From the NCBI GenBank assembly GCA_958296065.1, contig CATQHX010000081.1:1-64000 (forward strand): 64,000 bases of DNA, given 5' to 3'. Source of the DNA: Vicinamibacterales bacterium (GTDB taxonomy: Bacteria > Acidobacteriota > Vicinamibacteria > Vicinamibacterales > UBA8438). A program made the translations under genes and the position numbers. This document shows positions 51,659 through 59,726 of this stretch, one piece after another. A model generated the notes under the pieces. The model saw nothing but the letters and a program-made list of their open reading frames with translations, did not search any database and had not been told where the DNA came from. Position 1 is the first letter of the stretch. The number at the start of each line of letters is the position of its first letter.

Positions 51659-53083
51659 ATGGAGACATTACGCGGCACGTGCGCGCACCTCGGCGCGGTG
51701 GCGATGGTGCTGGCGGCCCCGGCGGCCGCCGGCCAGACCACCAACGACCCTTTCCCGGATCCCATCCCGGCGGCCGACGGCGTCATCACGGTCGGCGTCG
51801 TCGAGTTCGCGTCGCTGCCGTTCGTCGACGACCAGTCGCCGCGGATGATGCGGCTGGTCGACGAGCCGGGCACGGGACGCCTGTTCGTCAACGACATGTG
51901 GGGGCTCGTCTACACCGTCAGCTACGACGGGGAGACGGTAACGCAATACCTCGACCTTCGGGATTCACGCTGGGAGCTCGATGTCGAGGCGTCCCGCCGC
52001 GAGCGGGGATTCCAGAGCTTCGCCGTGCACCCGCAGTTCGGCCAGCCCGGCACGCCGGGCTTCGGCAAGCTCTACACCTACACCGATACGAGCAACACCC
52101 GGCCGCAGGCCGACTTCACGCCGGACGGCGGCTCCGACGCGCAGGACACCATCCTGCTGGAGTGGACCGCGGCCGATCCGAACGCCGCGGTCTACGACGG
52201 CGGCCCGCCGCGCGAGCTGCTGCGCGTGGAGCAGCCGTTCCGCAACCACAACGGGGGACAGCTCGGCTTCAATCCGCTCGCGGCGCAGGGCGACCCCGAC
52301 TTCGGTCTGCTCTATGTCGGATCGGCCGACGGCGGCAGCGGCGGCGACCCGCTCGACCTCGCCCAGAACCTCGGCTCGATCCTGGGCAAGATCCTGCGCA
52401 TCGACCCGCTCGGCTCGAACAGCGCCAACGGGCAGTACGGCATCCCCGCCGACAATCCCTTCGCGGGGGACGGGGACCCCGACACCCTGGGCGAGATCTA
52501 CGCCTACGGTGTCCGCAATCCGCAACGCATCGCCTGGGACGAGGCGAACGGCAACCTGTTCGTCGCCGATATCGGCCAGAACATCGTCGAGGAGATAAGC
52601 CTCGTGCCGCGGGGCGGGAACCTCGGCTGGAACGACTGGGAAGGCAGCTTCCGGTTCATCAGCCGTCAGGCCGTCAGCCTGGTCGATCCGCGCGGCGAGG
52701 CCGGCCTGTCGTACCCCGTGGTGGAGTACGGCCAGCTCGATCCGCTGTTCCAGCGCAGCTCCGCGTCCACCGGCCTCGTCGTCTACCGGGACGATCACGT
52801 GCCGCAGCTCGCGAATCTGGTTCTCTTCGGCGACGGTCCCAGCGGCGAGGTCTTCTGCTTCTCAGCCGACGACCTGCCCGCGGGAGGGCAGGACGCCATG
52901 CGCCGCGTCCTGTTCGATCACGGCGGCGAGACGAAAACGCTGCTGCAGATGATCCGGGAGAAGAACGTCAGTCAGGGGCGAACGCCGGTCACCCGCGCGG
53001 ACGTACGCCTGGACGCCGGACCGGAAGGGCAGCTCTTCCTCCTGAACAAGCACGACGGGATCGTTCGCCGACTGGTACCGTAG
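51659..53083 (+). CDS. Soluble PQQ-dependent aldose sugar dehydrogenase-like protein
   Basis: This 474-residue protein has AGGAGG before the ATG and a Sec leader (CAHLGAVAMVLAAPAAAGQ). It has the six-bladed glucose/sorbosone dehydrogenase fold: RGFQSFAVHPQFGQPGTPGF, FRNHNGGQLGFNPLA, GSILGKILRIDPLG, YAYGVRNPQRIAWDEANGNL and FVADIGQNIVEEI. The RNHNGG histidine and the RNPQR arginine correspond to catalytic and PQQ-binding positions of the soluble enzymes. It is unrelated in fold to the eight-bladed alcohol dehydrogenases in this window. Confidence 0.85.
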   Translation: METLRGTCAHLGAVAMVLAAPAAAGQTTNDPFPDPIPAADGVITVGVVEFASLPFVDDQSPRMMRLVDEPGTGRLFVNDMWGLVYTVSYDGETVTQYLDLRDSRWELDVEASRRERGFQSFAVHPQFGQPGTPGFGKLYTYTDTSNTRPQADFTPDGGSDAQDTILLEWTAADPNAAVYDGGPPRELLRVEQPFRNHNGGQLGFNPLAAQGDPDFGLLYVGSADGGSGGDPLDLAQNLGSILGKILRIDPLGSNSANGQYGIPADNPFAGDGDPDTLGEIYAYGVRNPQRIAWDEANGNLFVADIGQNIVEEISLVPRGGNLGWNDWEGSFRFISRQAVSLVDPRGEAGLSYPVVEYGQLDPLFQRSSASTGLVVYRDDHVPQLANLVLFGDGPSGEVFCFSADDLPAGGQDAMRRVLFDHGGETKTLLQMIREKNVSQGRTPVTRADVRLDAGPEGQLFLLNKHDGIVRRLVP

Positions 53084-53094
53084 CGTGGGTCGGC

Positions 53095-53205
53095 TGCGTC
53101 ACGCCGCACGATCCGATCGGTCCGCTCGAGACGCTGCCCGGGGACGTGCGGGACGTACCGTCCGCGCAATTCTGGTGGCGGAACGGGAAGACGGACTCCC
53201 GTCTT
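53095..53205 (+). pseudogene. Spondin C-terminal relic
   Basis: VTPHDPIGPLETLPGDVRDV (plus strand) matches SPHEPIGPIEALPADVREV of the spondin gene at 49888-50310. After a frame change it continues LVAEREDG, matching LVLEREDG. The rest of the gene is absent. The relic overlaps the terminator hairpin. Confidence 0.6.
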
Positions 53206-53211
53206 CCCGTT
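53182..53211. terminator. 13-bp perfect hairpin, bidirectional terminator
   Basis: AACGGGAAGACGG pairs perfectly with CCGTCTTCCCGTT around ACTC. It sits between the convergent sugar dehydrogenase and aldolase genes and could end both transcripts. The left arm is derived from spondin coding sequence (the same bases occur before the stop at 50310). Confidence 0.65.
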
Positions 53212-53226
53212 CTCTGCCGGTCGCGT

Positions 53227-54072
53227 CTAGAACAGCGCCGTCGCGCGCCGCTGCCAGGGCTGTCTGCCCTTGTCCTGTGAAATCGACTCCACGTTGCCGA
53301 CGTACGTCCCGGCCTGGGTCAGGACGTGGTGCAGGTCGTTGCCCACGCTGATGAACGGAAACCCCTTTTCCAGGAACTCCCCGACCCGGTCGGTTCCGAA
53401 CAGGAAGAGCCCGAGTATGATGTTGTTCTTCGCGGCGGCCGCACGCAGGCGGTCGGTCGCGTCGCGCAGCTCGTCCGAGAAGTACATGTCGGGGAACTGG
53501 TACTTCTCGTAGAGCCCGAGCGACATGCACAGGTCGTTCTGCCCGAGGAACAGCAGGTCGACCCCGGGCACCGCGGCGATCTCGTCGATGTTCCGGATGC
53601 AGTCGGCGGTCTCCACCTGCAGCGCCACGATTACGTTGTCGTTTGCGGCTCCGGCGTAGCCGAGCAGGCCCCCCTTGTTCATGCTGCGCTGCGGGAAGTA
53701 GACCGAGCGGGTGCCGGCCGTCGGGTAGCGGCAGCAGCTCACCGCCTGCCGGGCTTCCTCGGCGGTGTTGATGTACGGCACCAGCACCCCGTCCGCGCCC
53801 ACGTCGAGGGACTGCTGGATGCCGCCGCGGTCGTGGCAGCCGGCGACCCGCACCAGCGACTTGGCTCCGCCACCGGAGATCCCGGCGATCATCGCCGACA
53901 GTGTCTCGAAGCCCATCGGGCCGTGCTGGGAATCCACGAGCAGCCAGTCGTAACCGCTGTGGGCGAGCTGCTCGGCCACGGTGGGGCTGTGCGCATTCAG
54001 GAACAGGCCCAGCTTGGGCGTTCCCTCGCGCAATTGCTGCTTGAACTCGGCTCCGGTCAATGCATCACTCAT
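53227..54072 (-). CDS. HpcH/HpaI-family aldolase
   Basis: This 281-residue class II aldolase has a TIM-barrel fold: KLGLFLNAHSPTVAEQLAHS, GYDWLLVDSQHGPMGFETLS, VRVAGCHDRGGIQQSLDVGA, VALQVETADCIRNIDEIAAV and GVDLLFLGQNDL. The metal-binding Glu in QVETA and Asp in QNDL, and the His in DSQHGPM, are in place. Members cleave 2-keto-3-deoxy or 4-hydroxy-2-oxo acids to pyruvate and an aldehyde. It is cytoplasmic. No other pathway gene is adjacent. Confidence 0.85.
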   Translation of the reverse strand: MSDALTGAEFKQQLREGTPKLGLFLNAHSPTVAEQLAHSGYDWLLVDSQHGPMGFETLSAMIAGISGGGAKSLVRVAGCHDRGGIQQSLDVGADGVLVPYINTAEEARQAVSCCRYPTAGTRSVYFPQRSMNKGGLLGYAGAANDNVIVALQVETADCIRNIDEIAAVPGVDLLFLGQNDLCMSLGLYEKYQFPDMYFSDELRDATDRLRAAAAKNNIILGLFLFGTDRVGEFLEKGFPFISVGNDLHHVLTQAGTYVGNVESISQDKGRQPWQRRATALF

Positions 54073-54258
54073 CGTTCTGGATTCCTCCGCTGCCGCAGGT
54101 AGGTCGAAGGGTGTCGCGGCAGGTTACGCGTGCAGTTTCTACAGGATCGCCGGGCGCAGGGCAAGGGACGTGCTGGGCCCAGCGGCTGTATCACGATGCT
54201 TGGAGTGCACTGCAGAGAATATCGACGACTCCCCTCGACAATGGCCGCGGCAGATGAG

Positions 54259-54296
54259 TTGACCACACATGACTATATTCATATTCTATTCATGTG
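54259..54296 (+). promoter_or_regulatory. Promoter and operator of the VapBC pair, probably leaderless
   Basis: TTGACC (54259-54264) and TATTCT (54282-54287) are 17 bases apart, which puts transcription start at or next to the GTG at 54294. An inverted repeat CACATGA (54266-54272) / TCATGTG (54290-54296) covers the promoter and the start codon. This is a natural autoregulatory site for the ribbon-helix-helix antitoxin. The region is conspicuously AT-rich against its surroundings. Confidence 0.65.
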
Positions 54297-54548
54297 AGTA
54301 CTACCGTGCACCTGCCGGCGGATCTGCTTGCGTCGGTCGACCGACAGGCGCGGTCCCTCGCCATGAGCCGCAACCGCTACATCGTGCGTGCGCTCGAGCG
54401 GGCCTTGGCAACCGAGACCGGGTGGAGCGCGGAGTTCGTCGAAGAGCTCGCGTCGGCGCGCGCCGACGTCGAAGGGCGACGAGCACTTGAACAATTGCGG
54501 ACCGTCGTGGCGTCCGGCCGGACGCGGAAGGGGCCGCCGGCGTTGTGA
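54294..54548 (+). CDS. Ribbon-helix-helix antitoxin
   Basis: This 84-residue antitoxin begins VSTTVHLPADLLASVDRQAR, the strand-helix of CopG/RHH repressors, then SRNRYIVRALERAL. The C-terminal half (WSAEFVEELASARADVEGRR) should bind the PIN toxin. The GTG start has no ribosome binding site, which fits a leaderless mRNA. Its TGA overlaps the GTG of the toxin gene. Confidence 0.83.
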   Translation: MSTTVHLPADLLASVDRQARSLAMSRNRYIVRALERALATETGWSAEFVEELASARADVEGRRALEQLRTVVASGRTRKGPPAL

Positions 54549-54964
54549 AGTACGTACTGGACACGAACACGTTGTCGTTTGCGATGGCCGGCGACCCCGC
54601 GGTCTGTGAAAGCATCCTGTCGCGGAGCCGTACGGACGTGCTCCTCCCGCAACCGGTCGTTGCCGAAGTCCGGTACGGCTTGGCGCGACTGCGGAAATCG
54701 CAGAGCCGCGAACGTCTGACCCGGCGTTTCCAGGTGTTCCTCGGGGAATTGGCGCGGGCTGCCTGGACCGATGACGTGAGCAGGGCGTTCGGCTCGATCA
54801 AGGCCGAACTGGAACGGGCAGGCGTGCGGCTCGAGGACATGGATGTGGCGATTGCCGCCCATGCGTTGGCGCTGGATGCAACGCTGGTTAGCGACAACGT
54901 GGCCCACATGGGCCGTATCCCCGAACTCCGCATCGAGAATTGGCGAACGAGATCGGATAGTTGA
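54545..54964 (+). CDS. PIN-domain toxin (VapC-like)
   Basis: This 139-residue PIN ribonuclease carries Asp in VLDTNTLSFAM, Glu in VVAEVRYGLARL, Asp in LEDMDVAIAAHAL and Asp in TLVSDNVAHMG, the four-acid site. It starts at GTG in a GTGA overlap with the antitoxin, so synthesis is coupled. It is intact. The target RNA is unknown. Confidence 0.86.
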   Translation: MKYVLDTNTLSFAMAGDPAVCESILSRSRTDVLLPQPVVAEVRYGLARLRKSQSRERLTRRFQVFLGELARAAWTDDVSRAFGSIKAELERAGVRLEDMDVAIAAHALALDATLVSDNVAHMGRIPELRIENWRTRSDS

Positions 54965-54974
54965 GGCCTGCCGC

Positions 54975-55200
54975 GTGGTCCCGGATCCGCCGGACGGGCT
55001 TGTGCATGTTCCTCCGCTGGAGCGACTGCCCGCACATTCCCGGCTCCACCGCATCCACAGCGTTCGATGGCGGGCGAAGCGTTCAACGCCAGTTCGCGCA
55101 GATCTCGATTCGCTCCGCTCGCGGACGAGAACGGCCGCCGCATTCCGGTCCTGTATGCCGGAGCGACGTTCGATGTCGCCGTCTACGAGTCGGGACTACG
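54975..55200 (+). pseudogene. RES-domain toxin fragment
   Basis: The first part (GTG 54975, PPLERLPAHSRLHRIHSVRW) and, after a one-base frame change near 55075, the second (AFNASSRRSRFAPLADENGR, RIPVLYAGATFDVAVYE) together match the N-terminal half of RES-domain toxins, which deplete NAD. The gene stops matching at about 55200, where the minus-strand PQQ dehydrogenase ends. It was probably truncated when that block was joined here. No cognate Xre-type antitoxin is visible. Confidence 0.6.
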
Positions 55201-57165
55201 GCAACGCCAGCGCGATGAGCTCCGGCGGCGCCGACTCGCTGCTGCCGGTGCCTACGGCTACCACGATGTACTGCTTGCCCTCGTGCAGGTAGGTGATCGG
55301 GTTGCCGTAGGGGATGGCAGGCAGCTCCACCGAACCGAGGTACTCGCCGTTGTCCTTGTGGTACGCCGTGACGGCGCTCGCCGAGGCGATCTGGTCCTCG
55401 ACGTAGCGCGCTCCCGAGTTCACGACCAGCAGCGTCTTCGTCACCAGCGGGCCGCCGCCGTGCATGCCGCCGTGGCCGCCGAGGGCCGGCAGATTGAGGT
55501 GCCGGATCGCCGGGTGGTTGCGCGGGCCGTCGCCATGCGGCGCCATCCAGACGTGCTCGCCGGTGTTCAGATCGATGGCGGTGACGCGCTTGTAGGGCGG
55601 CTTGACGAGCGGCAGGCCCTGCGGGCCGGGCACCGGCACCGCCCAGGGATCGGTGAAGTAGCCGACGGTGGCGGGCGGCGGGTACTCGACCAGCTCCACC
55701 GCGCGCAGGCGCGTCTGGGACGGGACGAACAGCCGGCCGGTCTCCGGGTCGACGGCGGTGCCGGGCCAGTTGACGCCCCCGCCGGGGCCGGGCGACTGGA
55801 TGATCGGCCTGCCCTCGCCGCGCACCGGGGGCGGCGTGAAGATGGGACCGAGCTGGGCTCGTTCCGCGATGCGAATCGCTTCTTCGCGCAGCTCCGGCGT
55901 GAAGTCCACCAGGTCGTCGATGGTGATCCCCTGCAGATCGAACGCCGCCGGCTTCGTCGGGAACGGCTGCGTCGGGGAGTACCACTCGCCGGGCACGTTG
56001 CCCTGGGGCACCGGCCGCTCCTCGATCGGCCAGACCGGCTCGCCGGTGATCCGGTCCAACACGTAGGTGAACGCCTGCTTGCTCGACTGGGCGATCGCCT
56101 TGATCTCACGACCGTCCACGGTGATGTCGAGCAGGTTGCCGGCGGTGGGGAAGTCGTAGTCCCACAGGCCATGGTGCACGGCCTGGAAGTGCCAGACCCG
56201 CTCTCCGGTCTCGGCATCGACCGCGACGATGCTCTCGGCGAACAGGTTGTCGCCGGGACGCATGCCGCCATACCAGTCGTTGGTCGGCGTGCCGGTGGGC
56301 AGGTAGACGTAGCCGAGCTCTTCGTCGACCGCCATCGTGCCCCAGACGTTGGAGTGGCCGCTGTAGCGCCACGACTCGTCGTGCCAGGTGTCGGCGCCGA
56401 ACTCCTCGCCTTGCGCGATGGTGTGGAAAATCCACTTCATCTCGCCGGTGCGCGCGTCGAAGCCGCGCACGTGGCCCGGATCGGCCTCGCGACGGGTCAA
56501 CGAGGTGTCCTGCACGATGCTGCCGACGATGACCGTGTCGCCGGCGATCGCGAGCGGCTGCGAATGCGTGAAACGGGAACGGTCGATGTCGCGGCCCAGT
56601 GAGGTGCTCAGGTCGGTGGCGCCGTCCGCGCCGAAGTCGGCGTACTGCTGGCCGGTTCTTGCATCGAGGGCCACCAGCAGCAGGTCGTGCGTCGCGATGA
56701 AGATGCGGGCGTCGTCGCTCGCGTCGTCCTTCCAGTAGGAGACGCCCCGATGCTGCCAGCCCATGTTGGCGGGGCGGTCGAGGCGGTCGTAGGTCTGCGG
56801 GTCGTACGACCAGACCAGCTCGCCGGTGCCGGCGCCACCTGCCCCAGGGACGTGCTCAGGTAGACGAACCCGTCGATCATGAGCGACACGGACTTGAACG
56901 GGCCGGGACGGATCGCTTCCCGCTCGCGGGTGACCTCGGACTCGATGGACCGCCAGCGCCAGGCGATCTCCAGATCGGTGAAGTTCTCCGGCGTGATCTG
57001 ATCGAGCGGGGAGTACTTGGTGTTGGCGGCGTCGTGGCCGAAGTGGTGCCACTCGGTATCGGCGTTCGACTGCGCCGTCGCGAACTGCGGAGCCGTGAGC
57101 GCGAGTGCGGCGGCAACCGCCACCGCGCCGGTCGAGCGGAAGCGAAGAGATCGGCCCGTGGCCAT
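55196..57165 (-). pseudogene. PQQ-dependent dehydrogenase, frameshifted
   Basis: The start at ATG 57165 has GGGAGGA upstream and a Sec leader (AVAVAAALALTAPQFATAQ), then WHHFGHDAANTKYSPLDQIT. The frame breaks near 56840 within GQVA/GTGELVW, where several bases of the AxDAxTGE repeat seem missing, and the rest (about 550 residues) continues in another frame. The later part is intact: FDARTGEMKWIFHT, THDLLLVALDARTGQQY and HHGLWDYDFPTAGNLL. It resembles the membrane-glucose-dehydrogenase-like PQQ group more than the alcohol dehydrogenases. If the deletion is real, the enzyme is dead; an assembly error is possible. Confidence 0.8.
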
Positions 57166-57351
57166 AGGAGTCCTCCCGGTGGATTCGGTTCGCGCGGGGC
57201 AGTCGCGACCGCCTTTGCGCGTGCCGCCGATCATATGACGTGACGCTCTATGATGTCGCCGCACTCTGCGCCGTGGTCACCCGATGGGTCGCGCAGGTAC
57301 GCGAGTCCGCCGGGAGGCCGCGTGGTCAGGGTATGGTAGTATTGCAGCAGT

Positions 57352-57645
57352 ATGGTCAAGGTGACCTATTCCCTCGACGACGCCACGGTGCGACGGATCC
57401 GGCGGGCGGCGGAGCGTCTCGGCAAGCCTCAGAGCCACGTCGTACGCGAAGCGGTCGCCGAGTACGACGCGCGCACCGACCGGTTGAGCGAATCAGAGCG
57501 GCTGCGTATGCTCGAGGTGCTCGACCGTTGGCGGAAGGAACCGGTCAAGCGCTCTCGGGAGAGCGCCGAGGCCGAGATCCGCGAGATACGTCGGTCCCGC
57601 CGGGAGTCTTCGTTGCGTCGTTCGACCCATGACGGTCCATCTTGA
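57352..57645 (+). CDS. Ribbon-helix-helix antitoxin
   Basis: This 97-residue protein opens with VKVTYSLDDATVRRIRRAAE and GKPQSHVVREAVAEYDART, a MetJ/CopG-type DNA-binding domain. The C-terminus is rich in Arg and Glu (RESAEAEIREIRRSRRESS). It overlaps the following PIN toxin gene by 17 bp, so the two are co-translated. There is no clear operator palindrome upstream. Confidence 0.8.
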   Translation: MVKVTYSLDDATVRRIRRAAERLGKPQSHVVREAVAEYDARTDRLSESERLRMLEVLDRWRKEPVKRSRESAEAEIREIRRSRRESSLRRSTHDGPS

Positions 57646-58003
57646 CACGTCGGCCCTCGTGGGAGCGCTCACCGACCCACGCGACTCGATCGAGCGGCTG
57701 CACGCGTTCATATACGCTGGCCGCCGGGTGCGGCTCTCGTCGATCGTGCTCTACGAATGGTTGCGAGGGCCACGGACGGTGAGCGAGCTCCGAGCGCAGG
57801 AAGAGCTCTTTCCACGCGACCAGACCGTTCCGTTCGACACCGAGGCCGCGGCCCAGGCCGCCGCCCTGTACACGCGATTGCCTCGTCCTCGCGGTCGCGA
57901 CCTGGACCTCGCCATTGCCGCCTGCGCCCTGGTCGACGAGGCGGCGCTCTGGACACTGAATCCAAAGGACTTCAGCGACGTACCCGGCCTCCGACTGGCG
58001 TAG
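57629..58003 (+). CDS. PIN-domain toxin (VapC-like)
   Basis: This 124-residue PIN protein has Asp in VHLDTSALVGAL, Glu in VLYEWLRGP and Asp residues in GRDLDLAIAACAL. The fourth position reads LWTLNPKDFSDV, where the usual Asp is within NPKDF. It forms the third toxin-antitoxin pair of the window with the upstream RHH antitoxin and lies next to the prophage module. Confidence 0.82.
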   Translation: MTVHLDTSALVGALTDPRDSIERLHAFIYAGRRVRLSSIVLYEWLRGPRTVSELRAQEELFPRDQTVPFDTEAAAQAAALYTRLPRPRGRDLDLAIAACALVDEAALWTLNPKDFSDVPGLRLA

Positions 58004-58017
58004 ACGAGAGGTGAAAG

Positions 58018-58047
58018 AGCCGCCGCGACTTCACCATCGCCGCGGCT
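58018..58047. terminator. Hairpin between toxin gene and prophage module
   Basis: AGCCGCCGCGA and TCGCCGCGGCT form an 11-bp stem with one central mismatch. On the minus strand it is followed by CTTTCACCT, so it more probably ends the prophage transcript, which converges on the toxin gene here. Confidence 0.5.
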
Positions 58048-58255
58048 CCCTCGCACGTGCGGGCCAGCCTGAGGCGCCCCCCCGCCGTCTCTCCCGGCGG
58101 CCCGCGTCCGCATCATTCCGGTAGCGACAGTGCGAACGGACACGCTAAGTGTTTGCAAGCACATGGGTTTATTGGGACACCGCGAGACGCTATCCCACAG
58201 CACAACCCACAGCGCCCGGAACGCGTCGCACGCACGCCACCGCCTGTGCGCATGG

Positions 58256-58579
58256 TCACGGACCCGGAACCGCTTCGATGGCGGCGCGGACGCTGGGATC
58301 CAACCGCTCCAAGCATCGCTTGACACGTGCGGCGTCCCATTCCCAGTGAATCTCTTGATCCTGATTCGCGTGGAAACCACCCTGCTGCGTCGCAGTGATT
58401 CCGAGCCTGAGAAGCGGCTTCTTGACCGTTGCGCCGGACAGAATCTGTTGCTGTTGTATCACCTGCGGGAACCACGCCCGCGCTTCCTTGATCGTGAAGA
58501 AAGCACTACGCGCCTCGATATCCGGCAGCACGACCTTCCGGACAAGAACGGCACGAACCACGTCCGCTGTGAATCGCAT
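58256..58579 (-). CDS. Prophage-region hypothetical protein
   Basis: This 107-residue protein (ATG 58579; ATG 58600 is an alternative) is last in the prophage block. VVLPDIEARSAFFTIKEARA and PLLRLGITATQQGGFHANQD look like real protein, and the C-terminus WEWDAARVKRCLERLDPSVR is helical. It has no recognisable family. It follows the zinc-ribbon gene by about 60 bp and precedes a likely terminator. Confidence 0.5.
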   Translation of the reverse strand: MRFTADVVRAVLVRKVVLPDIEARSAFFTIKEARAWFPQVIQQQQILSGATVKKPLLRLGITATQQGGFHANQDQEIHWEWDAARVKRCLERLDPSVRAAIEAVPGP

Positions 58580-58636
58580 TCCGCAGGGTACCACACGCAT
58601 CGTTCGGGGCCGGGTTTCTGCAAGGCCGGGATGCGG

Positions 58637-58783
58637 TCAGTCGTCTCCGGCCGCGCGCATCTTGAAGTCCGGGACGGCCGCGTCTCGCCGGTCGCGCGCT
58701 TCCAGCGCCAGCCGCCAGAAGCGACACCGCGCGCAGAGATCATCCGCCGCGGTCGACGACGCGCCGCACCGTGAGCACTTCAC
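58637..58783 (-). CDS. 48-residue zinc-ribbon protein
   Basis: GTG 58783 overlaps the TGA of the upstream phage gene (GTGA). The product starts VKCSRCGASSTAADDLCARC, two CxxC pairs spaced as in a small zinc ribbon, followed by a basic helix (RFWRLALEARDRRDAAV). Such mini-proteins are common in phage operons, and a DNA- or protein-binding accessory role is likely. Coupling and motif make it credible despite its size. Confidence 0.6.
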   Translation of the reverse strand: MKCSRCGASSTAADDLCARCRFWRLALEARDRRDAAVPDFKMRAAGDD

Positions 58784-59220
58784 GGGCTGGCCTCCACGTC
58801 GAGCGACACCCGAGCATAGGCGGCAACCTCATCGGCCGCGTCTGCGTCGCGCAGCATCGCGCCAAGTCCCGCTTCTACGTGCCGCACGAAGAGCGGGCCG
58901 ATCTGAGTCCGACGGGTGCGGACCAGTGCGTCGTAGACGGGTTGCAGCGCCGTGATCGCCGCCTCGGGATCGCGCGTCGGACGACGCGTGTTGACCACCA
59001 GCCAGAGCCCAAGGCGGATACTCGCCCGTCCGTCGTCCCGCGGGCCGAGTCCACCACCGAACAGATAGCCGTCGTCCTGCCGCTCGACGGCGACGATCAG
59101 AGCGTCCCGGCGGCGGAGCTTTGCGGGCCGACGATGGGTGACGACCGCGACCTCGGTAGCGTCGACCAGGGCCGGACTGTGCTCCCGGATCCAGTTTGCG
59201 ATGGCGCGCGCTGGACTCAT
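58780..59220 (-). CDS. Phage structural-module hypothetical (possible tail terminator/neck protein)
   Basis: This 146-residue protein starts in an ATGA overlap with the portal-like fragment and ends in a GTGA overlap with the zinc-ribbon gene. SPARAIANWIREHSPALVDA, DALIVAVERQDDGYLFGG and AAITALQPVYDALVRTRRTQ have the size and pattern of tail-terminator or head-completion proteins. This is suggested by position and size only. Confidence 0.5.
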   Translation of the reverse strand: MSPARAIANWIREHSPALVDATEVAVVTHRRPAKLRRRDALIVAVERQDDGYLFGGGLGPRDDGRASIRLGLWLVVNTRRPTRDPEAAITALQPVYDALVRTRRTQIGPLFVRHVEAGLGAMLRDADAADEVAAYARVSLDVEASP

Positions 59221-59726
59221 ATCCCGACCACCCGTCGCGCGTCGTCTACGGCGATGTTCCCGTCCCGGCCGGCCAGGGCGCGGAAAGCTCGCGCACGCGC
59301 TTGCACGTCGAGATATCCCGGCGGCAGTGTGAGCGAGACGTCGGTTTCCAGGAGCACGCTTGCAAGCTCAGCGATCTGCATCAGCACGGGTTCCACCGCC
59401 GCGACCGCGAACGCGCGCAATCCCTCACGTGTCGACGTCGCGTCAGCATCCGGCCGGAGCAGGGCCGGCGGCACTCCGGCCGCCGCCGCCAGGTCGGAGC
59501 ACGTGCTCGTCCGCAGGTCGACGACCTCACGACTCGGAGCGGGTCCGATGCGATGCGCGCGCCAGTCCGTACGCGGCGCGTCGTGCATTCCAGCGCCGTG
59601 CCCGCCGGCTGTCGTCGGGACCAGGGCCGCGCCACCAGGTCGACCACGATGCCGGGCCGCTCGGACTGGACGTAACCATCCACCGCCGCCCGGTCCGCCG
59701 CGCGTAGCACGCTCACGGCCACGGCG
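59217..59726 (-). pseudogene. Portal-protein C-terminal fragment, frameshifted
   Basis: The part nearest the capsid gene reads VLRAADRAAVDGYVQSERPG and LVARPWSRRQPAG. After a frame change near 59590 it continues TDWRAHRIGPAPSREVVDLR, then DLAAAAGVPPALLRPDADA and VAAVEPVLMQIAELASVLLE. The second half matches the C-terminal region of HK97-type portal proteins (ligand helix GVPPxLL and the following helices). About 170 residues remain of a normal 400 or so. The N-terminal half is missing because the intact capsid gene lies directly upstream. Confidence 0.5.
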
